Origin: Branchiostoma floridae
Taxonomy: Eukaryota > Chordata > Leptocardii > Amphioxiformes > Branchiostomatidae
Direction: 5' to 3'
Length of the DNA stretch: 64,000 nt
NCBI RefSeq assembly: GCF_000003815.2
Contig: NC_049981.1
Location: 26,301,670-26,365,669, forward strand
Shown here: one piece after another, positions 34,858 through 47,100 of the stretch
Position numbering within the stretch: the first letter of the stretch is position 1
How the letters are laid out: every line of letters starts with the position of its first letter
The notes under the pieces: generated by a model
Seen by the model: only the letters and a program-made list of their open reading frames with translations
What the model was told of the DNA's origin: nothing
Databases searched by the model: none
Made by a program: the position numbers and the translations under genes

Positions 34858-37800
34858 TGCAACAGGTACTATAGAGTGTGTTTTCCTTCAAATAAAGCAC
34901 AAGTGTGCTGTCAAGGCACGGCAGCAGTTACCATCTGCATTTGTCAGTCGGACCGCAGTGATCACAGAATGACTTCTTTGTTGGGAGACACACTCTAGGC
35001 GCTGCATTTACTATTACCTGTTCTGAAGCAGCACCAGATGTATTTTTAAACTCACAAAAGAACGCGATAGGCCATATATCAGCCGGGTATATGATTGATT
35101 AAACGTTATTCGCCTACAAAAGCTATGAAAGATGACAACAACATGGCAATTATACCTCTTTGGCGGGAATTAGACGTGTTTCCCACCACAATTATTCAAA
35201 CAGCCTTTTCTGTTTTTCCACAATACCATCTTAAGAACTATTCCTGTACTCCAAGAATCACAACCGTGGCGACAATTAGACCGCCCTCTAATCCTGCACT
35301 GGCTAATTAAGTTCCATTTGACTGACGGCGATGCCCTAGGGGAAGAAAACAGTCCTAGCTCTTGAATTTGCAATTAAAGGCAGTTCTGCTATATATTTAG
35401 ATAATATACCAAATAGAAAGCTGATAAGGAAATGGGATGTTGCTATTCGCAAAGATTTTCAGTAGCCATGTGACGTTTTCCAAATTCTGTTCGTTTTTTT
35501 CCCCAGAATAACAAAACTCCAACCATAAGTTTAAATACCTGGAACATGGCCGAAACCACACGTTGTTGCGCTGTTAGTTATCATGTGCTCTCGTTTTTCA
35601 AGTCGTGTGGCCTTTTGTGGAAGCCTGAAAAATAATTTTCCAGCACTTAAATGCATTTGACGTCTTCGACCTTTTTAAGTTTGCATTAAGATACATCTGG
35701 CCTTTATGGAATAATAAGGTCAAGAGGTGCACAACTTATCACGGTACCAAGGGCCAGAAAGTGCCAATTTATATGCAGTTAAATATCAATATACCAATAC
35801 ATAATCGCGAGAAAAGAATTCTTTAGGCCAACGTCAGATGTTGGCCAATTTCCACATAAGAAGTTGATCCTTCTAGAGTATCAATAGTCTTGATATGAGA
35901 GAGGGGCAAATTGCCGACCTAGAAACTTTCATCCCAGAAGAGAATATGGCATAAGTCGCGTAAACCATAAGCCTACAGACCAAAGGTCACCCAATAGATA
36001 CAATGCAACAGGGTCTGCGATAAAAAGAAAAGCGCCAGAATCAAAGAGGATGCATGCAATCTCCATGATATCAGGGCGTTTTTGAACGTAGCTTTTATTA
36101 AAGTTTGAGCCTTCCAATGCTGATAACGTGTCCATTGTGTACGATTAATTAGTAATCAGCCAATCGACGCTATTTGTCGACGCACCTAATATATCTATGC
36201 CATCAAGCGAGACATGCAATTAACCCCAAACCCCAACCCTCTCCATAGTCTTTTATTTCTTTATTTTATTGTTGTTGCCTTTATCCTTCTCCTTCATCTT
36301 TCATTAATAGATGCAGGGGCAACAACTCATCTCTGGTTCGTTGTGGATACCGGCTGAAGCTAACATTTCATAGCCATTCTATAAGAGAACAAGCCAGTAC
36401 CAATGTTGTAACATAAAAGTCTATGAGAGATAATGGTTATCTACTTAGAAAGTAAAATCTTAATAGTAGCTGAACTGTACTGGAAAAGATGCCCTAAAAT
36501 TTCTCACGTTTCATTGTGTCGACTGGGAGCCACTTGATGTTAATCACTTGCAACAGATCGACCAAAGAATGATACCAACTGCATGCAGTGGAACAGAAAT
36601 GTATACTCAACTGTAAAACGCGTCATCTACTGCTATCATAGATATGTTTACAAAGTCGTTATCCTGTTCTTAGAGGTGTAGCTATGTGCAGGTTCATTTA
36701 GGACACAACCACGTTGCCATTAAATTGAAATCAGATCCAGATCACAGCCCGTCGTTATGGATTATGTCAATCTTCATTTCATGCTGACGCTTACGAGCAA
36801 TACCAATGTGCAAATCGTGCAGAGCTAGTTTATACCACTAATGGCCAATTGCAACCTTGGATTTTCCATTTTAAAAACTTAAATGCCTTTAGGCTAGTCA
36901 ATACCCTTTCTGCAAACATTCCGTACAGTGAACCCCAAAATTTTACACGAAGACAGACCGAAACTTTCCGACGGAGTTGCTCAGAGGGACTTTTGTACCT
37001 TCAGTAGAAGGTCACGAGAGTATACATGTATTTCGTTAGTCCGTTCAAACTGCCGCTCTCGAAAGAAAGGCATGGACAAGCTTTATTTGCTTCCCTACAT
37101 TGAAGCACATTGGATATATACTGTAACAACGACACTGTACACTGTACTGTAAAATAACACTAAAAACATGTTTATATTTCCAGTTCATCTTTAGTTAATG
37201 GACGGCAGAGAAGGATATTTCTTACACATGGTCCAATCAATTTATGACCAACATGAATGAGAAACTTTTATTCTTTTTCAGTTGCTTTGAAAAGTTGTTA
37301 ATCAATTACACATCAATTCACCTCAAAGGTTGAATTTCGTATATCCCTTTTTGTCATACATCTCATGTTCATGGCAATTCTCCAAGAGACTTTGTCAATT
37401 GAAGAGCAACAATGTTTCAGTTTGTAGCCTGCTCTTTACTAAATTTTGCGAATGGCGTCCAACCATTACCACCCGAGGCAGATCCTGTATCAGCCATCTT
37501 GGATCAGCGGACATGCATCCTTGATGTTTTTCCTCCATTTGCTGCTGGATCAGAGGTTATGGAAGATGGATGGCAACGAGGAGCAATCTTCGCATTTTTG
37601 CCTCATGCAGCACATTTTAGGTGGTATCGTTGGTGCTCTTCTGACAGGTCATATCATGTCGGTTAATGACATTCAGAATTTGAATTAGAAGTATGAAAAG
37701 GAAATGAGGCAAGAAAGATTTTTTATATGGGCTATCGGCAATACCTTTCATCTGTATGCCCCTAGCTTCATGATACGTTGATAATTAAGTGGGTAAAAGG

Positions 37801-38656
37801 AAGCCGCAATGATTCCTTCAATTTCAATCGGCTGCCTCTTGCGTTTTGTCAGATCATATTAGGAAAATAACCTCTTTTCAATAACCTGATCTGGACTGTT
37901 ACAATGATAACAAATTCCTAGATTGGCTGCATCGTTGTCCCAACTCCTTTATCATGCCGTCGTGCGGTATGCAGACTCAGTAAAAGATAATTTGGGTTTC
38001 GAGCTCTAGCCTATCCCCATTAATATGCATTCCCTGGAAATAATGATCTGTTATTGGAGTTATTAGTGGCTTCTCTGTACAATTTGTAACGCACATCGCT
38101 AAGGGCTTTGATAAAGTAGTAGCTTTGGAATCTTCAAAGAGAGTGACATCAGAGAATCACAATGGGTGGCATATCTGGACATTTTGCATCTATGAAATGT
38201 ACCAAATTGCATCTATCGCCACGATGCTTTTTACCATTAAACATAAGAAGGAGAATCCATATTTGTTCTTCTGTTTGTTCTTTAACGCTAGTCTAAAACC
38301 ACCACCCGTAGACTTGCCATACCCGAGTATGAGTAGCTGTCCTTTGATATCAGCGGGTGGTCCACTACCAAATCGCTGTCACGAGAGAATGTAGCAAAAT
38401 CTGCAGGTTTCAAAACATGTTCTTTGTCCTCAATCTGTATTCGATTTCTTGGGAGCATGTAGTTACCTCCTTATCATGCAGTTTGTTGTCATTGCCTATT
38501 TCATTTTAAACATAAGGGGCAAAACGTGTGTAGAAAGTGACGCTTATACGTATACATATGTACAGTTCGTTCAAAATGTGTACTTTTTTTATCATAAGCA
38601 GTAATTGTTCACAACTAAGCATTTTTTGCTACTGACAGGTCAACGACAATTACTAC

Positions 38657-38698
38657 GGTGAGAATAGCCCGAGTGGCGAGTGGCGGGCCATTCTCACC
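38657..38698. other. Imperfect 15-bp hairpin
   Basis: GGTGAGAAT and ATTCTCACC pair, then one A/C mismatch, then GCCCG/CGGGC, around a 12-nt loop AGTGGCGAGTGG. No gene context. Confidence 0.7.
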
Positions 38699-40087
38699 CT
38701 GTCTATCATGTAAATGTCATAAACTCACACCAAGCAGGCACAACTGTGGGGGAGTTTTACACAAACAGTTGATCTATATCTTGATATATATAAACTCCTT
38801 GTTCTATTTACAACGGTTTAAAAAGTTTACTTTGATGACCAAAAGGTGAAGAGACTAGAGAGATTTTACGACTTCAGATTTTTGCAATAATGGACCTGCA
38901 ACAATTTTGTCCCCTATTCAACCTCCTTAATTGGTATTACCACGAGCTCCGTCACTTCAGATGTATTAGCACAACTATACACGTAGTAATGTATCCTGAC
39001 GTAGTGTATAATATTCTAACGAATAGACTTTTTAAGTAATGGTCTCTGGTTCGAATCCAAGTTGTTGTACTTTTTTTTTCTTTCGATAATATTTGCTTCT
39101 TGTGTACATTTCATAATAACCTTTTCGATACTATCTATTTGTGCTATTTCTGTGTATTCATTGGAATATATTGAAGTGATAATGGTAGTTTATTGGTGAA
39201 ACATTACAGATCTGGCGATGTGCTTTACAAACATGCATTCGCAACTCGTCTGTGAAAAACCAAGGAGGTAAAGGAACAAATGGAGGAGAGACCCTGCAGA
39301 CGATCCTAGTTAAATGGGCACAATATACAGTCTTCATGCATACATACCTTGTAACGTTATTTGTTTTTCAAAAATAGAACGTAAATGAATCATGGTACGC
39401 AGCTCTAACTTACATGGTAAGAATGCGGCTTTACTGCATTATGAAATGTAATGTTCGACTCCAAATAACTAGCAAACTTTTAAAAGGAAGCTCGACGAAA
39501 AATCGTTATTCAACAGACAATAGGTGTGAACCATTCATCCCTGTTCCTCTCCTGCCACTAGATCAGTACGTGGTAATTGGGTACTTTGCATGTGAACGAA
39601 TCGACTTAAAGGCGTGTCTTCGCTGTAGAAATCTACTGGTTGTGTTTCAGTACCCCCCCCCCTCCGAGAGAGATACATACCTAATAACCGATTGGGAAAT
39701 TCTAATACTACAGTTTACAAGCGTGGCGTTCTACCATGCAGCGTAGGGCAAATCAATTTCAGACTCCAGGCCCTGGAAACTCTTAAGAGCGACAGACTTG
39801 GATAAGAAATCTTGCAAAAAGCCCTCGGGTCTCTTAACAACCACCGTGTCTCTCCGTGGATGAGGATGGTCGTGCAGAAGAGCAGTTCTCAATGTTAAAC
39901 AAGCACGGAGGATCCAATCAGTGATCTCGCCAAAACGGCGTGTTGACGTCTATGAACCTTTCTACGGTTGATACCTTCATCTGTGTCTAGGGGCGCCCAA
40001 TATATTTTGGTAAAAACGTCAACAGTTACACAATACCTGCATTAAACGAGATTCCTTTAAAAAGAAATGACGTTGGTTTCATAACAG

Positions 40088-40608
40088 GCTCATTCTTTTC
40101 AGCAAATGAGATGAAATTTGGCACAGAGGTAAATGGATTTATCTTCTTGAATTTGAAATATCTTTACTTGTTGCTCGAATTTTATGAGTGACTGAGTTGA
40201 TGACCACACCCCTGGTACTCTGTCAGAAGTTTCTCTAGATCTTACCAACTTACAATAACTGTAGAAAGCTGGATTCACATATCTATAATGATGGATGTCT
40301 CCATAGGTTGCATGCCAATTTTGATCTCTGAGCCCACAAAGTCCTCTTTTAAAGCGAGGAGAGGTATCATAGGTATTTTCAGTGCAGTTTCAGTTTCATA
40401 CAATAGTTAAAAGTTGGTCAGTGATTTCTTTAATTGCATGTAAATTGCAGTACTCTTTTCCCCCGACTGACTTCCGACAGTGTTACCAATCTAAAATCAA
40501 CTCAGTCATAATATTCTGTACAACAAATTAAGATATTTCAGTCTGAAGAAGATATATATACCCCTTTACCTTGTGCCAAATTTCATCTCATTTGATGAAA
40601 AAATGAGC
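40088..40608. mobile_element. Foldback element with long inverted arms (~520 bp)
   Basis: The left end GCTCATTCTTTTCAGCAAAT followed by GAGATGAAATTTGGCACA matches the inverted right end (GCTCATTTTTTCATCAAATG, then AGATGAAATTTGGCACA). Similarity continues inward through GAAATATCTT, TTGTTG and TGACTGAGTTGAT to a GTCAGAAGT/GTCGGAAGT block, giving imperfect arms of roughly 150-180 bp around a smaller centre. No coding capacity. Confidence 0.7.
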
Positions 40609-40939
40609 TTGTACCAAGGGTTTTCGTACCCGAGCTGCATACATTTGATAATTTTTATGCTATTGAAAGTAATCTGTTGTGTAAGGTGCATACCTCTCCA
40701 TTGCCTGCCTTTAAAGTCCCCGTGTCAAAATACGGAAGTAGCATCTCAGAGGTTTAGAAATTCCCCAATCAATTTTTCCAGAAACCAAGCCCCCAACACC
40801 ACGGGGTTCTCGGGCCTACGTCTCTCCACACTTTGCCCCCTCCACTCGTAGCTCCACCGATGTCTATAATGGCCAGAATGCTGCACCCTTCTGATAATAA
40901 ACTGCACGTTATTGTAGCAAAGCCTCTTCTACTGCCATT

Positions 40940-42016
40940 TAGCCCTATCCAGACTGGGGGTGGGGGATTGGGGGGGGGGGGGGGCTAAAAGTACCCGCGC
41001 CAACTTTGACGTATAGCTACCAAACGGCTTATGCTATGACAAGCAAACTTGGTTACTTTTCCTAAAATATTGTTGGCAATTATAATTAAATAGTCATAAA
41101 TTATGCGAATGTGATGACATCATTGATCAAAATCCAAGATGGCCGACAATATCATAAATGAAAAGTATGTTATGTCACTCTGTTATTTGATTCCTTGTTT
41201 ATTTTCATGTAGTTATGTCTTGTGTTCAATAGCCGGGTTGTTTTAGTTGACTTATAACCTTATTTGATTACTTCTAAGTTTGTATGCCAGCTACACGTCA
41301 CTTTGTTATTTTATTTCTAGTTATTTTATTTCATGTCGTTATCATTATCTCTTGACTTTGTTATTTAGCGTTTTGTAGCCATGTATGTGTGTCCTTATTT
41401 TGTTTACGTACATGAGGAGAAGACCTCGATAAGCAGGGTCTGCTTTCCGTCTCATCCTTTTAAAGAAATGTGAATTAAAAAAAAGTATAACCAGCTTATT
41501 TTCATTCGGATTTTATCACTACTTGGTATTTCCTTACAGAAAACATTCATGTGTTTTCAATCCGTTTTCAGTGGATTTTAGTGTTATATGTTGAACAAGA
41601 TGTATCTTAAGACATTTAAGTTTCAAATTGATAATCAAAGATGGCGGATAGCTAAACGACAGATGACTTTATTGCCTTTATTGGCTTTATTCGTCCATTA
41701 GCTGTGGTACAAGATGGTACACCGCTAGTCTTTAGACGACGTCATTTTATGACGTAATTTTTGACGTCGTTGCGTCGGCTTTTGACAACAGAAGTCTTAT
41801 AACACTTAATCATTGATAAAAAACTTTATTGTTAACTTTTTGTGTGAAATATTTAGGTGTTATGGAAATTCCCCATTTTAGCCAAAATAAATCTAATAAT
41901 GACGTCATGATTACGTCATATTGCGTCATGATAATATAAAGGGGGTGGGGGTGGGGGCAATGAGTCCCCCCACTGCCAGGGAATGCCCAAAAAAAGTCCA
42001 GTCTGGATAGAGTTAA
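40940..42016. mobile_element. Non-autonomous piggyBac-like element, copy 2 (1077 bp)
   Basis: Ends are CCCTATCCAGACTGG and, inverted, CCAGTCTGGATAGAG, flanked by TTAG and TTAA (a degraded TTAA duplication). The interior matches copy 1 in reverse orientation: a block with AAAATATTGTTGGCAA, a segment with ACGGCTTATGCTA, and clusters of TGACGTCA-type motifs (41738-41770, 41899-41930). There is a poly-G run at 40963-40983. No coding capacity seen. Confidence 0.75.
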
Positions 42017-44013
42017 AACTTTCACTATGAATAAATGTAGCAACAATGTTTAAGGTTCTTTGTGCCTTTGTAGTGCAAATTGTGTCAACGGTGATCTCGT
42101 TGATAAGATTAACATTCATGTCTGGTTGTTCATGTATCCGCCGAGATTGGACCAGTCAGTCATCTCAGTGATTATTTGGACGTTTCAGGCGCCTGATGGT
42201 TCACTCGACCAATGGAAATTTTCGTCACCAAAGGCAGTGACAAACAGAGCTAGACAACACACGAATGATAATGGCTGGTGTCTGATCTTGTGCGCTGAAC
42301 CGTAGAAAAGGCGACGTCCTTAGGGACAAGGCAATTTGGCGAGTGGATTTGGCGCAATAAAAGAGGATTAATTTTACAGAGAGGATGTCCATGAGATGAA
42401 TTATGTGTAGTTTTGTGCGTAAATAAATCTAGTGGACATGATACATGTACAACAATAACGTTAGATTTAGTCGAATGATTACATTTTGCTGTATTACATT
42501 TTGCTGTTTTATACTTTAAAAATACTTCATTGAGCACAACGTCAGAGAGTGGGTCTTTTGATAAATAATACAATGATGTTAGAAATACATTCTTATTAAT
42601 GGATTTGTCACTACTCTGATTGCTTTGTCTCTGCCGTATATATAAATGCACTGCAAGCCAAAGTTCATATTGACTAACGGTTACAATGCGATAGATTATC
42701 AATCAGTACGGTGAATCTTCAGGGATCCCCAATTAACTATACAAGCTAGACTGGTAGTCCTTTACTTCGATGTAATCTACAGACCTTCCAATAATGTTGT
42801 AGACTTTGACGAATCTGTTCATAATATTCGCCTTTAGATGTGTATATCCATTATTGTCTTGCTTCGTTACCGTGCTCTCTGGTTACCAGGGAAATGTCAC
42901 TTTACCATGGAGTTTTAGGTTTTCTGAGATGCAAACGCACCAACTTAGTTTAGGGCACATTGATTTACCAAGATGCAAGTTTACGTAGAATGAGGTCTTA
43001 AGCCCAACGTAATGTTTCACATGTTCATTCCGCCTTCACGAAACCCAAAGCGCTGGATAAAACCACGGATTCAGAACAAAATCTTGACATCTCGGCATTA
43101 CGTTCGGAAGTCGTGCGTGATCACATCAAACACAGGCGAAGATGGAAAAACTCTTGAGCTTCCATCTCTAAAATAGGCTGCAGTCCTCAAGTGATCACAT
43201 ATCAAATAGGAGGTGCCATTCAGCGTAGTTTCTCATCACAGGTTGACCCTGAAGATCATCTCTAAGCTGTAATACCAATAGGAGCCATGTTTTGCAATGA
43301 CTCGTGAATGTCGCCCTGGACGTCAATGAGATTCATTGGTTCACTGATTAAAATGATTTTGTGCGACGTTTGGGTCACACCTGGCAAAAGAAAACAGCTC
43401 ACATATTGCAGCATATTGAATAGAGAAAACATATTTTAGTAACTCACAGAATAACCACGCAAGATTATCCTATTCACTGATTGCGAAATAATGTTTTCAA
43501 AGCACAGTGAAATTTTGAACACCTTATACAGCTTGTTCACAAACGTTGCCTATCAGTTCAGCTTATAGCATGAAAACGGATTTGGTGCGTATGTCTCATG
43601 AACGTGACAGAGGTGAAAACGCGTAAAGCTCCTCTACATACTAAATAAATGGTATAATCCTACACAGAATGACCTGGAACATGGAAATTCCACGCTTGTA
43701 GTCATGAATATGTTCAAATGACACGGGATGCTGACGACATGAATTTAGTCTTTTAGATATTTAACATGATAAATGTAGCTTATTTCTTTGTCCTTTGCAG
43801 TTACTTCACAGTCTACTCGTCAACTCCAGGCAGTAAAAAAGGTCAATGGAGGTTTTACACACCAAGGACAAGCTGCGTTGAGACTAAAAGCCTCGGTAAG
43901 AAAATCAATTGGATTGACAGGCATAGTGGCTTTCAAAGAGACACTAACGCAGTCGATGACCCGCCTTTGTATGTAATACTTGAATGCCCGTTGGTTGCTG
44001 CATGATTCCTGGT
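42017..44013. other. Intergenic, no gene recognised
   Basis: A 150-codon open frame on the minus strand (42250-42702) has no motif I recognise. No repeat structure stood out. Confidence 0.5.
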
Positions 44014-44144
44014 CACGTGGAATGGCGCAAGTAAGCACATAAACAGCATAAAAACCCTAGGCGCAGACGAATCGCCGTCACTTTCCACTGCCGGCCTGAT
44101 CCTTCGTATCATCAGCGTGAGGGCAGGTAGGGTTCATTTTCAAG
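44014..44144 (+). promoter_or_regulatory. Candidate promoter and non-coding first exon of receptor B
   Basis: An E-box CACGTG (44014-44019) is followed by a TATA-like CATAAAAA (44047-44054) and a GC-richer stretch ending in a consensus donor CAAG|GTAAGT (exon end 44144). Receptor B needs an upstream exon because its coding exon begins after a strong acceptor at 52385. Pairing the two would give an 8.2-kb intron. This is a guess from position and splice motifs; transcript data are absent. Confidence 0.3.
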
Positions 44145-47100
44145 GTAAGTCCCGAGCGTTTCCAAAAGCGTTAACCTGTGACCTGGGCAGCGCCGATATA
44201 GCTCGTCCATCTGTGTGAGTAAGTATTCCTGTTGCGCTTGCCTATATAGTATATACATTCTTGGGAAGGTTTGTAGAAGACAAGTTCCTGTCAGTGTTTA
44301 ATGTCTGCTTTATCAATAGTGTTTTTGTGCGAGAAGTATTTCCACCTAGTAAGTCTGATGAATAGGCCTGGACAGATTGATAGTTAATTGATCTTCGTAC
44401 TGGGTTTCTTGAGTAATGCTGTCTTTGTGTACATGTGTTTTCTCATTGTTCGCTAAAATACATTTTTCAAAGAAATGTCCACATTTTATCTACTTTGGTG
44501 TCCTATAAGGAGAAAAAAGGCTGATTCTAGGATGTGAATGTCTAATTGGTATCTCCAAAAAAGACAAGCGTTGAAACTATTTTAAAGATTACTGTGGGCA
44601 TTTATGTAATCACTAACTGATTGATAAAACAACACAGTAGCAGAATTATGTGACATGTGTGCCGACGTACAGTACATGGCACTTCAACGGCAGTTACATC
44701 GAAGCTACGCATGTGCATAATTACAGAACCCAGTTACTTCTAATGGACTTCATTGTCATGGGAGTCTCAATGGAAAGGAAGCAGGAAACCATTAGCAGTA
44801 GACTGGATGTACATTTTGCCCATTGTAACCGTGGGGAGGTACTATTTCACAGATAATTAGGATCTTTTAAAAGTCAAGCAAACGTACCTTACAGCTAACA
44901 TGTTATAAGGAAATGGCGGAGGTCAAAACAAAACAAAGGGTTTATGTTTCAAATCGCTGCCAGGATAAGAAAGTATCGGTTTACAGGCTGCATAAGACAG
45001 GAAGTAGGATGTATAGGGAGAGACCTTGAGAAACTGCTAAAAGAGAATTAAAATCCCATTGACAACCTTTGTAGAAAAATCGTTCGAATAGTAATATTAA
45101 TTAGTAATAGAAATAGTAATTATTATGTCTAACTAGCAGGGATGGGAAATGTCGTTTCTATCCATGACCTTTGGATGCATCAAGGTGAAATGTTTATTGT
45201 CTCACCAAAGGAAAATTTTAATATTGCATTAGCAGCCACTCTAGATTTTGTGCTTGAGCAAATTCAAATAGTTTATACCTGCCATAATGCCCAAGTTCTG
45301 TTAAGAAAAAAACATCACAGGTATTTTGATGCATTCACTTTTTTTAAAACCCCAACTGCTTGGAAATGACCAACGCGAAGCTTGATATTTGATACCTCCC
45401 AATGCCCCTGCCTGATGAATTCGTGCCTTGAGTTTTACCGAGGGCACCAGGACGGGAGAGTAGCACTTGACGGATGTCAATAGTCTAGTTTACGAATGCG
45501 AATGATGACTGTGTTCAGATTAGATGGAGACCTGCAGATTATTGTGAGAATCGGTGTATAAAAAATGGCAGTAATTCGACCGGTTCATACAATCAGGTCT
45601 TTATTATGGAAGCTATTGTGGCTTGGAGACGATTCACTGTGGAACCAGAACAGATGATGATATTTTGCAAAATTTAATACACCTGCTCCCCACGGAAACT
45701 GATTTGGACGTGTTCAATAGATATCATTCACAAAATCAATGTGCTCCCATCGCGTCTTTTTTCACCCGTGGTTCAAGCGAACAATAAGCCATCATGATAT
45801 GCAGGAAACCAATACCCGGAGTTATAGGATGAGCTCCCTAAATCTCAGGAGGTATTAGCATCGTATTCCAGTCTATCCGTCCGATCGATTCAGTTCAATG
45901 ACTCGTGGTAGATCTATTATGACAGACTACAGTCTTTCATTGCGTGATTGGTACTTAAGTACACTTTATTGCCCGTGGAAATACAAAATCAGACAAAACT
46001 ATTGACGGACCATAGTCATTGTTTCATCATCCATGGCTAAGGCGTAGAAACAATTTTGCTCCTTAAGCTTTGTCTTTCGAAGAAGAATGTTCGTTGATGA
46101 TATGATATAGACAACGGAAACAATGGAATTTCCACATTCTATGCTGTGTAATTACAAGGGAAAAACTTTTGAAAGGACTTAACAAATATCATTAGTTGAA
46201 CGTCAGTGAACATCCGTCGACTGCGATCCTCAGAATACTAATGGTTGTAATATTGATGGTCGAACGTCTAATTGTCTATTGCTCTTGTCGTGTTGACGTA
46301 TTACAATGGCCCCAGGGATGCGGCATCCTTCAGCTATTCCCGATCCCGAGAGAGACAATTCTTCTCTCTACTGATCAAAGATAATACATCGTCTAGTGGA
46401 TCAGCATGATAACTTTCCAATGTGTTTTCTGCACCGTGTGCGGTGTGCATTTTCAAATTACCTTAAGGCAGAATGACTATTGCGGAAACAGGTATTCAAC
46501 AACAGATCATCGACGGATTTTTAAAGGTCGTGGTGATTTATGACTTACTACCGTTTGTGTGTAGTCAAATCGTCGCCGCCGACTGATTAGTCAATTCAAT
46601 TATAAATATTATACCTCTTATTGTATTTAAACAAAAACATTCAACAAGCTCAGTTAAAAGGCGGCCAAACACTGATATGTAGGTTTTTCTGGCGTTTGAA
46701 GTGAAACAGATCTATGATTAGCCAATCTAGGCGTGTCCCGCGTAGAACATGCACCATATTGAACACGCGAGCCAGTCGCACCCAGAAGGTCTATAAAAAA
46801 AAGAAAGATTATCTATGGTAGTAATTACAAGCTGTTTGGTCAGAAATGTGCAATTATAGATGATCGGCAAATAGAGGGGCATTTATGTTGGTAATGCGGA
46901 GATGACAAAGCAGCAAAGAAAGAATATTCAATATCATTTGTGAGGTACAAATGGATTCTTCAAGAATGATGGGAAATGAATTGTAGCCACTAAAGCATGT
47001 TTCCCGGCGGAGATCATTAACTGCACGCACGTTACTGCCCTGTCTGTGTGAGTGGAGCTCCTGTCCCTGAGCTGTCAAAACGTGCGTCCTTCTTATAGTC

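Larger units (their letters stand above)
30419..40087. other. Long region without a recognisable gene
   Basis: Open frames are short and show no domain motif. A 91- and a 62-codon frame overlap at 33227-33650 and a cysteine-rich 74-codon frame lies at 31917-32141; none could be assigned. The phrase AACCTCGTTGATATCCTG occurs at about 32346 and 33493. Confidence 0.5.

Noticed and set aside
34642-34972. Open frames of Cys-Val or Thr-His repeats
   Set aside because: They are translations of the (TG)n microsatellite, not proteins.
39040-39080. tRNA-like box B (GGTTCGAATCC) followed by a T-run
   Set aside because: No box A or cloverleaf was found upstream; probably a worn SINE fragment or chance.
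42250-42702. 150-codon open frame on the minus strand
   Set aside because: No motif, low-complexity Asn/Ser/Lys composition and no splice or promoter context; probably chance.
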